From assembly GCF_900111615.1 (NCBI RefSeq), contig NZ_FOHU01000020.1:1-47396 (forward strand): a stretch of 47,396 nucleotides of DNA, in the 5' to 3' direction. A model generated the notes under the pieces. That model was not told the origin of the DNA. It made no database searches and saw only the letters and a program-made list of their open reading frames with translations. Made by a program: the position numbers and the translations under genes. The stretch is from Natronincola peptidivorans (lineage in GTDB: Bacteria; Bacillota; Clostridia; Peptostreptococcales; Natronincolaceae). This document shows positions 16,162 through 24,039 of the stretch, one piece after another; the first letter of the stretch is position 1; each line of letters starts with the position of its first letter.

Positions 16162-16390
16162 TATAATAGGTTTAAAGGTAATCGAAGGTGCTCGTTAAGG
16201 CCAGCAAAATTCAACCGACAAATAACATCCGGGAGAACATATTTTTATTCCTATGAAACGCCTCAGGATAGGGGACTTCAGCAGAATAAAATATGTCACC
16301 CACCTTTAGTGAGTGGCGGGTGTGAATTTTGCAGCTGACGACATCTTGGATGAATTCTCCTCCTAAGCATTGCTTAGGAGGTTTACTTAT
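16162..16390 (+). ncRNA. ssrS: 6S-like regulatory RNA (predicted)
   Basis: A perfect TATAAT (16162-16167) precedes a non-coding transcript of about 200 bases that ends in an intrinsic terminator (16359-16387). It folds as one long rod. The closing stem is ATC-AAGGTG-TCGT (16181-16195) with ACGA-CATCTT-GAT (16338-16351). A second helix is CAGC-AAAATTCA (16202-16213) with TGAATTTT-GCTG (16323-16337). A large internal bubble has a small hairpin on its 3' side (CACCCAC...GTGGCGGGTG). An upper helix is ACATATTTTTATTC (16237-16250) with GAATAAAATATGT (16284-16296). A rod of this length with a central bubble and 3'-side hairpin is the hallmark of 6S RNA, which sequesters SigA-RNA polymerase. The call rests on structure, not a covariance search. 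Confidence 0.6.
16359..16387 (+). terminator. Terminator of the 6S-like RNA
   Basis: CCTCCTAAG-CATTG-CTTAGGAGG, a 9-base perfect stem, followed by TTTACTTATTT. Confidence 0.8.
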
Positions 16391-16479
16391 TTAGAAAACA
16401 AAATAGTGGATTACTTTCTAATAACTTGAACAATTTAGAAAAATGTGTTACGATAAGACAAATCATAAAAAATGTGTGC

Positions 16480-16620
16480 CAAATTTTCGAGTGAAATTAT
16501 CTAAGGCTATTTAGCTAAGGTAATTCACCATTGGGTAAATAAAGAAATTTATTTGCCTCCCACTTTGGAAAGGAAATTTGTTTTTTTTATAAAAGCCAAT
16601 CCTAGTGGATTGGTTTTTGT
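16480..16620 (+). promoter_or_regulatory. Molybdenum/tungsten cofactor (Moco-type) riboswitch with intrinsic terminator
   Basis: Leader upstream of moeA. P1 pairs CAAATTT (16480-16486) with AAATTTG (16574-16580). Inside are a helix GTGA-ATTATC / GGTAATTCAC (16491-16528), the block CCATTGGG, and a hairpin AAATAAA-GAAA-TTTATTT (16537-16554) with a GNRA tetraloop. Then comes GCCTCCCACTTTGGAAAGG (16555-16573). The GNRA hairpin and the GCCTCC...GGAAAGG stretch match the Moco RNA motif as I remember it. An intrinsic terminator follows (CCAATCC-TAGT-GGATTGG-TTTTT, 16596-16618), a usual expression platform. The genes downstream handle molybdopterin, which fits. Confidence 0.65.
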
Positions 16621-16644
16621 TGTAAAAAATCCATAAAATAGCAA

Positions 16645-16761
16645 ACTGACCTTAACAACCCTAAACATCGGGAATTAGGTGAGACGGTCAGTCCAACTAG
16701 TAAAAAATCTGTCTAAGCCAAGGCTTAGAGGAGGGACGCTTATTCCTAAAGGAAAAATAAG
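16645..16761 (+). promoter_or_regulatory. Second structured leader segment before moeA, unidentified
   Basis: Four further helices lie between the riboswitch terminator and moeA: ACTGACC (16645-16651) with GGTCAGT (16686-16692); nested inside it CCTAA (16660-16664) with TTAGG (16675-16679); TCTAAGCC-AA-GGCTTAGA (16712-16729), directly followed by GGAGGGACGC; and CTTATT (16739-16744) with AATAAG (16756-16761). I do not recognise the class. It may be a second sensor or part of the expression platform. Confidence 0.45.
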
Positions 16762-16789
16762 ACAAGCCTATGTAAAGGAGAAGGATTCT

Positions 16790-18016
16790 ATGGAATTATT
16801 AAATACATTGACAATGAAAGAAGCTCGACAAAGAGTAAAGGAAGCCTTTAAGGATTTTACTTTAGCACCAGAAGCAGTACCTATTCTAGATGCATTAGAT
16901 AGAATTGTCTATGAAGACATAAAATCAACCATCAATGTACCAGAATTTAATCGTTCAACTGTAGATGGATATGCAGTGATCACCAAGGATACTTTTGGAG
17001 CAAGCGAGGGGCTGCCAAGCTTTTTACAAATGATTGGTGAAGTAGAAATGGGTAAGCCCACAGAACTTGCATTACAACCGGGTGTATGCTGTTATGTTCC
17101 AACAGGTGGTATGCTGCCTAAGAATTCTGATGGGGTAGTGATGGTGGAATACTCAGAAGTATTGGATGATGATACTGTTTGCATTCAAACTTCTGTAGCT
17201 CCAAAGGAGAACACTCTTCAGCTTGGAGAAGACATTGCAGAAGGACAGGTGATTTTTAAGAAAGGGCACAAGCTAAGACCTCAAGATATAGGTGTTTTAG
17301 CAGGGATGGGCATAATAAGCGTAAAAGTTTTTAAAAAGCTCAAGCTTAGTATAATATCTACTGGAGATGAAATCATTGCACCAGAGGAAAAAATAGAGCC
17401 GGGACAAATAAGGGATATGAATACATATAGCTTAGCAGCAGCTGCTATGAGGGATGGTTGTGAGATCGTTGGAAAAGCTGTGGTAAAGGATAACCTAAAG
17501 CTGCTGCAGGAGAAGCTTAGAGAGTATATGGAGATAAGTGATATCGTTTTGGTTTCCGGAGGCAGTTCAATGGGGACCAAGGATGTTACAAAGGATGCTA
17601 TCAATGGTTTAGGAGAACCGGGAGTTTTTATTCATGGCATTGCTGTAAAACCTGGGAAACCCACCATTGTGGGAAAGGTTGGTGGTACAGCTGTTTTTGG
17701 TTTGCCAGGACAACCTGTTTCTGCTCTAGTGGTATATCAAACATTAGTAGGCGATTTGATTAAAGATTTATACAAAACAGATCAATATATCCCCTATGTT
17801 CTGGGGGAAATGGCAGTAAATATAGCTTCTGCTCCTGGAAGGGAGCATTATGTAATGGTGAACATTTCCCAGGAAAAAGGAGTGAGAAAAATATATCCAG
17901 TCCATGGCAAATCTGGAATGTTATCAATGATGACCAAGTCTATTGGTTATATAAAAATAGATACGAATCAAGAAGGTTTAGTAAAGGGTCAAACAACTGA
18001 AGTATACTTATTCTAA
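16790..18016 (+). CDS. moeA: Molybdopterin molybdenumtransferase MoeA
   Basis: Start at the ATG at 16790, 9 bases after AAAGGAG (16774-16780); the frame stays open upstream through the structured leader. The 408-residue enzyme inserts molybdate or tungstate into adenylated molybdopterin. Visible motifs: FNRSTVDGYAV, CCYVPTGGMLPKNSDGVVMVE, STGDEI, DIVLVSGGSSMGTKDV (MoCF_biosynth domain) and KPGKPTIVG...FGLPGQPVSALV. It is the first gene of a three-gene run with a MoeA-PBP fusion and a MOSC protein, behind a probable cofactor riboswitch. Two MoeA paralogues in one operon are common in tungsten users, where they may separate Mo from W (established pattern; the specificity here is unknown). Confidence 0.93.
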   Translation: MELLNTLTMKEARQRVKEAFKDFTLAPEAVPILDALDRIVYEDIKSTINVPEFNRSTVDGYAVITKDTFGASEGLPSFLQMIGEVEMGKPTELALQPGVCCYVPTGGMLPKNSDGVVMVEYSEVLDDDTVCIQTSVAPKENTLQLGEDIAEGQVIFKKGHKLRPQDIGVLAGMGIISVKVFKKLKLSIISTGDEIIAPEEKIEPGQIRDMNTYSLAAAAMRDGCEIVGKAVVKDNLKLLQEKLREYMEISDIVLVSGGSSMGTKDVTKDAINGLGEPGVFIHGIAVKPGKPTIVGKVGGTAVFGLPGQPVSALVVYQTLVGDLIKDLYKTDQYIPYVLGEMAVNIASAPGREHYVMVNISQEKGVRKIYPVHGKSGMLSMMTKSIGYIKIDTNQEGLVKGQTTEVYLF

Positions 18017-18032
18017 TCAATGGGGTGTGAAA

Positions 18033-19955
18033 ATGGGTAAAGCTAAAAGAAATATATATTTAACCAATATTCCTCTTGAGGAAGCACAACATCAGTATTT
18101 TTCTTGTTTTCCAACAGATGAGGTTTTTTTAAAAAGTGAAAGGATACCAGTATTAGAGGCACTAGACAGAGTAACAGTTGATGCCGTTTATGCAAAAAAA
18201 TCTTCTCCAAACTATAATGCCGCTGCTATGGATGGGATTGCTGTTATAGCTGAAAGCACCTATGGAGCCATGGAAAGTAATCCTAAAAGGTTAAAGAAGG
18301 AAAAGGATTTTATCTACGTGAATACAGGAGGATGTCTAAAGGATCCTTATGATGCTGTTATTATGATTGAAGACATCGTGGAAATAGACAGTGATATTGT
18401 TGAGATTTATAGTGGTGCTAAGCCTTGGCAGCATGTGAGACCTATAGGGGAAGATATTGTTGAAGGAGAGCTGATTTTATTTGGAAATCACATGATTCGC
18501 CCGATGGATATCGGGGCTCTTTTGGCTGGACAAATACAAGAAATTGAGGTTTATCAGGAACCACAGGTAGGCATCATTCCTACTGGGTCAGAGATCATCG
18601 AGGTATCAGAACGCCTTCAAGAGGGTAAAATTATAGAGTCCAATTCTAGAATGTTTTCTGGTATGGTGCAGCACTATGGGGGTAAGCCAAATAGGTATGC
18701 CATCGTAGAGGATGATTATAGCTTAATCAAAGAAGCTTTAATCACTGCTGTTAAGGAAAACGATATCGTCCTTATCAACGCTGGTTCCTCAGCTGGTTCT
18801 AAGGATTATACCGTAGATGTGTTGAGAGACTTAGGAGAAGTAGTTATACATGGAGTGGCAACCAAACCAGGAAAGCCTGTTATTTTAGCTGTAGTGGAGG
18901 GAAAACCTGTCATAGGTATCCCAGGGTACCCAGTATCCGCCTATTTTGTTTTTGAGTTTTTTCTTAAGCCCTTGCTCTTTAAATACAACCGACAAGTGAT
19001 GCCGGAGGATAGAAAAATAAAAGCCTCTCTTACTAGAAGAATTGTATCCTCTTTAAAGCATGAGGAATATATTCGTTTGAAGCTAGGAAAAGTAGGAGAC
19101 AAAATGATGGCTACGCCACTAGAACGGGGGGCTGGAGTCACCATGTCTTTGGTTAAGGCAGATGGCATTTTGATAGTGCCTCAACAAAGTGAAGGCTATG
19201 AAGCAGGTACAGAGATTGAAGCTACACTTTTAAAATCAAAGGAAGAGATTGAAAAAACCATAGTATCTATAGGCAGTCATGACCTAGTGATGGATATGTT
19301 AGGGAATCTGTTACATAAAAAGAATCCACTGATGTGTCTATCCTCTGCCCACATTGGCAGCATGGGAGGCCTGATGGCTATGAAAAAGAGAGAGTGTCAT
19401 GTGGCCCCTATACATCTAATGGATGAAATCACTGGGGAATACAATATATCCTATGTGAAACGATATATTAAGGATGAAAAAATGGCGCTGATTAAGCTTA
19501 TTAAAAGAAGTCAGGGATTAATGGTGCCAAAGGGAAATCCTCTAAATATCAGTGGGATTAGAGACTTAACAAAGGAAGATATTCAGTTTGTAAATCGCCA
19601 AAGAGGAGCAGGAACCAGGATTTTATTGGATTATTACCTAAAGGAGCTGGAGATAGAAGCATCAGCAGTTAATGGATATGAAAGAGAAATGACTACCCAT
19701 ATGGCGGTGGCAGCAGCAGTGGCTGGTGGTACAGCTGATTGTGGTTTAGGTATATACTCTGCGGCGAAATCAATGGACTTAGACTTTGTTCCCATTGCAT
19801 GGGAGGACTATGATCTATTGATTGCTAAAAAGGATTTAAATAATAAGGAAATTACAGCGCTTATTGATGTTATGAAGAGTAATGAATTTACCAAGCTAGT
19901 AGAGGCTTTAGGAGGATATGACACAAGTAATGCTGGAGAAATAATATATATTTAA
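18033..19955 (+). CDS. MoeA-like molybdopterin biosynthesis protein fused to periplasmic-binding-protein-like domain
   Basis: Start at the ATG at 18033 with GGGGTG just upstream (GTG 18027 overlaps that site). The 640-residue protein has a full MoeA core in residues 1-400: YNAAAMDGIAV, VNTGGCLKDPYDAVIMIED, PTGSEI, NAGSSAGSKDYTVD, KPGKPVILAV and GIPGYPVSAYFV. From about residue 412 to the end comes a type-2 substrate-binding-like domain (SSAHIGSMGGLMAMKK, RGAGTRILLDYYLKE, AAVAGGTADCGLGIYSAA), the fold of ModE-like and LysR-type ligand sensors. The second domain could bind the oxyanion or pterin and gate metal insertion (inference). It starts 16 bases after moeA. Confidence 0.9.
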   Translation: MGKAKRNIYLTNIPLEEAQHQYFSCFPTDEVFLKSERIPVLEALDRVTVDAVYAKKSSPNYNAAAMDGIAVIAESTYGAMESNPKRLKKEKDFIYVNTGGCLKDPYDAVIMIEDIVEIDSDIVEIYSGAKPWQHVRPIGEDIVEGELILFGNHMIRPMDIGALLAGQIQEIEVYQEPQVGIIPTGSEIIEVSERLQEGKIIESNSRMFSGMVQHYGGKPNRYAIVEDDYSLIKEALITAVKENDIVLINAGSSAGSKDYTVDVLRDLGEVVIHGVATKPGKPVILAVVEGKPVIGIPGYPVSAYFVFEFFLKPLLFKYNRQVMPEDRKIKASLTRRIVSSLKHEEYIRLKLGKVGDKMMATPLERGAGVTMSLVKADGILIVPQQSEGYEAGTEIEATLLKSKEEIEKTIVSIGSHDLVMDMLGNLLHKKNPLMCLSSAHIGSMGGLMAMKKRECHVAPIHLMDEITGEYNISYVKRYIKDEKMALIKLIKRSQGLMVPKGNPLNISGIRDLTKEDIQFVNRQRGAGTRILLDYYLKELEIEASAVNGYEREMTTHMAVAAAVAGGTADCGLGIYSAAKSMDLDFVPIAWEDYDLLIAKKDLNNKEITALIDVMKSNEFTKLVEALGGYDTSNAGEIIYI

Positions 19956-19967
19956 GGAGGCGTCCAA

Positions 19968-20408
19968 ATGGCAAAGGTAGTGGCAATTAATATTAGCAAG
20001 AACAAAGGAGAAATAAAAATCCCCGTTGAAAAGGCGGTTTTTATTGAAAATTTTGGGATAGAGGGAGATGCTCATGGGGGAGATTGGCATAGACAGGTTA
20101 GTCTTTTGGGAAAGGAAAGTGCTGATAAAATCAAAGCCCAGGGAGTTTCCTATATAAAAGAAGGGATATTCGCTGAAAATATAACAACAGAAGGAATTAA
20201 TCTTTACAGCTTACCTATAGGGACACAGCTAAAGATTGGAGAAACCATTCAAGAGGTAACACAAATAGGGAAGGAATGTCATGACCGCTGTGCTATATAC
20301 CATAAAGTAGGGGATTGTGTTATGCCTAGAGAAGGAATTTTTACAAAAGTCCTTAAGGGTGGCGTGGTGCTGCCAGGAGATGCTATAGAAGTAATAGAGA
20401 AAGAATAA
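19968..20408 (+). CDS. MOSC domain protein
   Basis: A 146-residue stand-alone MOSC (molybdenum cofactor sulfurase C-terminal) protein with AAGGAGG before its ATG, 12 bases after the MoeA-PBP gene. Motifs are GIEGDAHGGDWHRQVSLLG and the conserved Cys104 in GKECHDRCAIY, which in the family carries sulfur or contacts the cofactor. MOSC proteins are thought to move sulfur to, or handle, Mo/W-pterins. Position at the end of the moeA operon supports a maturation role for the aldehyde oxidoreductase-type enzymes. Confidence 0.92.
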   Translation: MAKVVAINISKNKGEIKIPVEKAVFIENFGIEGDAHGGDWHRQVSLLGKESADKIKAQGVSYIKEGIFAENITTEGINLYSLPIGTQLKIGETIQEVTQIGKECHDRCAIYHKVGDCVMPREGIFTKVLKGGVVLPGDAIEVIEKE

Positions 20409-20423
20409 TATAAAAACAATAGT

Positions 20424-20482
20424 AAAAAGTTCTGCAATAATTTCAACATAAAGATTATGTGAAATGTTGCAGGACTTTTTAA
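20424..20482 (+). terminator. Terminator of the moeA operon
   Basis: AAAAAGTTCTGCAA...TTTCA pairs with TGAAA...TTGCAGGACTTTTT around a loop near AACATAAAGATTATG; a T run closes it. Confidence 0.75.
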
Positions 20483-20550
20483 GTTGACGCAATAAGGGTA
20501 TACTGTTAGTAGAAAAAGACAATGAAGGAATAGATATAGGAGTGTTTATT

Positions 20551-22275
20551 ATGGATAAAAAAGAGATTAGTAAAATTCTAGAGGAAATAGGGGTATTGCT
20601 GGAAATTAAAGGAGAAAACCCTTTTAAAACAAGGGCCTACTTTAATGGGGCTCGGGCAATTGAATTAATAAAAGAAGATATAAATCTACTAGTAGAAGAA
20701 AACAGATTGCATGAAATAAAAGGGATCGGAAAGGCCCTCCAGGAAAAAGTAATAGAGCTTGTTAGAACTGAAAAATTGGACTTTCATGAAGAATTAAAGA
20801 AAGAAATACCAGAGGGTATATTTGAAATATTGAAAATACCTGGTTTAGGACCTAAGAAAATAAAGCTGCTCTATGAAAAACTAGAAATCACCACCATCGG
20901 TGAACTGGAGTATGCATGTCTAGAAAATAGATTAATTGATTTAAAAGGATTTGGAGAAAAAACCCAAAGTAAAATACTGGAGGGGATTCAAGATATAAAA
21001 AAGTACAAAGGACAGCATTTGATATCCACCGGTGTTAAGTTTGGTCAAGATATTTTAGAGAAGCTAAAGCTTCACAAGGATATGATCCGAGTCAGCTTAG
21101 CTGGCAGCATCAGAAGACAAAAAGAGATCATTAAGGATATAGATATTATTGGAAGCTGCAAAGAGGGAAATCGAGAAAAAATCATGGATGATTTTACCTC
21201 ATTGGAGGAGGTAGAAAAGATAATCGCCAAAGGCAATACCAAATCCAGTGTTATGCTATGGTCCGGTATCAACATAGATTTAAGGTTGGTAGAGGATGAG
21301 GAATATCCCTTTGCTCTTCATCATTTCACCGGTAGCAAAGAGCATAATACAGCCATAAGACATAGAGGAAAGAAAATGGGCTTAAAAATAAATGAGTATG
21401 GGATTTTTAAAGAAGATCAGAGGATTCAAGTGAAGGATGAGGAGGGTTTTTTTGATGCATTAGATTTACAATATGTCCCTCCAGAGCTAAGGGAGAACTA
21501 TGGCGAAATAGAGGCTGCTGAAGCAAGAGAGGTTCCTAGACTGATAGAGTTACCGGACATCAAAGGTGTTTTACATGTCCATAGCAACTATAGCGATGGT
21601 ACCAATAGCATTGAAGAATTAGTAAAAGCAGCCCTGGAGCAGGGATTTCAATACATAGGCATTTCTGATCACAGTAAAAGTGCATTTTATGCTAATGGGT
21701 TAAAGGAAAAAAGCGTAAGGTTGCAGCATCAAGAGATAGAATCCCTCAGAGAAAAATATCCTGAGATCATGATTTTTAAAGGAATTGAGTCCGACATCCT
21801 TCCAGATGGGTCTTTGGACTATGATGATGAGGTTTTAGCAGCTTTTGATTATGTAATTGCTTCTGTCCATTCTCATTTCAATTTGGATAAGCAGGATATG
21901 ACAAAGCGACTAATGAAGGCAATAGAAAATAAACATACCACCATCCTAGGTCATCCTACTGGAAGACTGTTATTATCAAGAAAAGCCTATGACTTAGATT
22001 TAGAAGCTATTATCCAGCATTGCAGCATCCATAATGTAGCCATCGAAATCAACAGTAATCCCCATAGGTTAGATCTAGATTGGAGGATGTGTAAGGAGGC
22101 AAAGGAAAAAGGCGTTAAGCTGGTGATCGAACCTGACGCCCACAGGATTTCTGGTATCAACGATATTGTCTATGGTATCGGCATAGCAAAAAAAGGCTGG
22201 ATAGAGGCAAAGGATGTTTTAAATACCAGCACTGGAAAGGAATTATATAAGCATCTTGCTAATAAAAAGGCCTAG
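20551..22275 (+). CDS. polX: DNA polymerase/3'-5' exonuclease PolX
   Basis: Start at the ATG at 20551, 8 bases after AGGAG; the GTG at 20542 overlaps that site. The 574-residue protein has the bacterial PolX layout: helix-hairpin-helix motifs (EIKGIGKALQEKV, LKIPGLGPKKI, LKGFGEKTQSKI), a polymerase-beta palm with the DxD metal ligands in IRRQKEIIKDIDIIG and a later Asp in INIDLRLV, and a C-terminal PHP domain (VLHVHSNYSDGTN, GISDHSKSAF, AIEINSNPHRLDLD). It fills short gaps in base-excision repair. Gene and flanking spoVB-like gene converge with only 16 bases between their ends. Confidence 0.95.
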   Translation: MDKKEISKILEEIGVLLEIKGENPFKTRAYFNGARAIELIKEDINLLVEENRLHEIKGIGKALQEKVIELVRTEKLDFHEELKKEIPEGIFEILKIPGLGPKKIKLLYEKLEITTIGELEYACLENRLIDLKGFGEKTQSKILEGIQDIKKYKGQHLISTGVKFGQDILEKLKLHKDMIRVSLAGSIRRQKEIIKDIDIIGSCKEGNREKIMDDFTSLEEVEKIIAKGNTKSSVMLWSGINIDLRLVEDEEYPFALHHFTGSKEHNTAIRHRGKKMGLKINEYGIFKEDQRIQVKDEEGFFDALDLQYVPPELRENYGEIEAAEAREVPRLIELPDIKGVLHVHSNYSDGTNSIEELVKAALEQGFQYIGISDHSKSAFYANGLKEKSVRLQHQEIESLREKYPEIMIFKGIESDILPDGSLDYDDEVLAAFDYVIASVHSHFNLDKQDMTKRLMKAIENKHTTILGHPTGRLLLSRKAYDLDLEAIIQHCSIHNVAIEINSNPHRLDLDWRMCKEAKEKGVKLVIEPDAHRISGINDIVYGIGIAKKGWIEAKDVLNTSTGKELYKHLANKKA

Positions 22276-22291
22276 CTGGACTCCTATATTT

Positions 22292-23836
22292 TTATTCCTT
22301 GATGGTAAAAAGTATATGTTTAAAGTCAAGGGCTTTCGTTAGAAATAATAATAAGATATACAAGCACCCCCCTATGATAGAAGAAAAAACAGTGCTCCAA
22401 CCATTACTCTCAAATAATTGATAAAAGCCTCGATAGCTAAAAATCATAGCAACAATCATAAATAAAGAAGCAAAAGAGGGCTTTAGTATTGAATGAATAA
22501 AAGGGAGGTCCAGTTTAATATAACGGATCAAAGTAATCAAGTTTAGTGCAAAAATCACAAAGGTAGATAGGATAAATCCAATAAAAAAGCCATTTATGCC
22601 ATATTGGGGATTAGGTATTAAGAAATAGGTACAGTACAACTGTACAATCATCCCTAATAAATAGTTTATGGTGGTGATAACTTGTTTCCCCATGCCATGC
22701 AAAATACCTGATAAAGTGTGTTGCATACAAAGAAAGAGAGTACCATAGCTAATGATAGATAGGTACTTGCCCACATCCTCTTGACCATAAATAAGTTCAG
22801 CAAGGTGATGGCCAAAAATTGTATAGACAATGGTAGTAGGAATAGCTACCAACAAGGTGATTCTTAAAGCTAAGCTTGATTTATGTTCTATATCCTTCCA
22901 ATTATTTACCGCCAATTGTTCAGATATATTGGGAATGATGTTTATGACTAAAGCAGTTGTAACCGTAAATGGCAGAAATAAAAGCGGCATTGCCATCCCG
23001 GAAATTTTTCCAAAGGTTTCAATGGCGACTATAGAGGAATATCCAGCTGTTTGCAATCTCTGTGGAATTAGTATTGCATTAATGGATTGCATCACAACAG
23101 AAACAAAACGGCTTAAGGTGATGGGGACAGCTACATATAATAAATGATTAAGTATTTCTAGGGAGGAGCTGCTATAAGCTTTAATAAAATACGATTTGGT
23201 TACAATTTTTTTAAAGTTAAATTTTAAGACTAGATATAGCAATCCAAAGAACTCACCTATAGAAATACCGATAATAGCAATGGTAGCAGCGGCTAAAGGG
23301 TTAGAAGGCACCTTATAGTAAAGATAAGATAAAACAAATACAATCCTAAAAATCTGCTCCATGATTTGTGCAGTAGCAGCAGGAGACATTTCCTTCATCC
23401 CATAAAAAAACCCTCTTAAGATACTAGAAAAAGTAATTAAACTAATGGCTGGAATGGTCCATAGAACTGGATAATATAAGCTAGGGTTTTTCAACAGATT
23501 GTTGATAATAAAGTCAATTTTTAAAGACACGATAATAGAAAGTACTAGGGAGGTAAGTCCACCTAATAGTAAAGAAAGCATCAACACTTTGTATATACCA
23601 TTTTTATTACCAACAGATTTTTGCTCAGCTACTAGCTTAGAAACAGCAATAGGGATACCTGCAGTGGGTATAGTTATTACTACCATCAAAAAAGGAAAAA
23701 CCATTTGATAAAGACCAATGGCTGTTGCACCAATCAATCGTGAAAGAATTATTTTATAGATGAATCCAAGAGAACGAACGACGATATTAACCAATGCTAA
23801 TAATAATGTTCCAAAAAGAAAAGAGGATTTTTTCAA
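22292..23836 (-). CDS. SpoVB/MurJ-like polysaccharide or lipid flippase
   Basis: The start is chosen at a TTG (23836) that gives the family opening MKKSSFLFGT, 5 bases after GAGGTGG; a GTG at 23845 overlaps that site. The 514-residue protein has about 14 membrane helices of the MATE/MOP superfamily and SpoVB-type signatures (ALVNIVVRSLGFIYKIILSRLIGA, GIPIAVSKLVAEQ, RGFFYGMKEMSP). Clostridial genomes carry several such proteins, for sporulation cortex synthesis or cell-wall lipid export. A strict SpoVB role is likely but not proven. Confidence 0.85.
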   Translation of the reverse strand: MKKSSFLFGTLLLALVNIVVRSLGFIYKIILSRLIGATAIGLYQMVFPFLMVVITIPTAGIPIAVSKLVAEQKSVGNKNGIYKVLMLSLLLGGLTSLVLSIIVSLKIDFIINNLLKNPSLYYPVLWTIPAISLITFSSILRGFFYGMKEMSPAATAQIMEQIFRIVFVLSYLYYKVPSNPLAAATIAIIGISIGEFFGLLYLVLKFNFKKIVTKSYFIKAYSSSSLEILNHLLYVAVPITLSRFVSVVMQSINAILIPQRLQTAGYSSIVAIETFGKISGMAMPLLFLPFTVTTALVINIIPNISEQLAVNNWKDIEHKSSLALRITLLVAIPTTIVYTIFGHHLAELIYGQEDVGKYLSIISYGTLFLCMQHTLSGILHGMGKQVITTINYLLGMIVQLYCTYFLIPNPQYGINGFFIGFILSTFVIFALNLITLIRYIKLDLPFIHSILKPSFASLFMIVAMIFSYRGFYQLFESNGWSTVFSSIIGGCLYILLLFLTKALDFKHILFTIKE

Positions 23837-23997
23837 CAAGACCACCTCTGTAAATGAATTTAGATATTCAATAAGTATTCTAAAAGCTTAGAGATTATTC
23901 GTTAAATCCTTAGAAGCTTTAAAAATCAAGGTTTAAAAATAATTTTAGACAACTAGACTTTTTGTGAATAATACATTATTATGGGTACATACGTATA

Positions 23998-24020
23998 TAT
24001 ATAGATCTACCTATATAGAT
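23998..24020 (+). promoter_or_regulatory. Repeated AT-rich sites before the GGDEF-RHH gene
   Basis: Two direct copies of TATATAGAT at 23998-24006 and 24012-24020, with an 8-base palindrome TAGATCTA (24002-24009) across the first. They end just before the GGAGG ribosome binding site. Since the gene product carries a ribbon-helix-helix domain, these could be its own operators (inference). Confidence 0.35.
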
Positions 24021-24039
24021 ATATTTGGAGGTGTTGGAG

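Noticed and set aside
16120-16338. 72-codon open frame between pckA and moeA
   Set aside because: It overlaps the 6S-like RNA, has no ribosome binding site and an unlikely protein composition.
16645-16761. Second moeA leader segment as a cobalamin riboswitch
   Set aside because: A GGGAA...GGTGAGA stretch is suggestive, but the conserved B12 box GCCACTG and the full-length architecture are missing.
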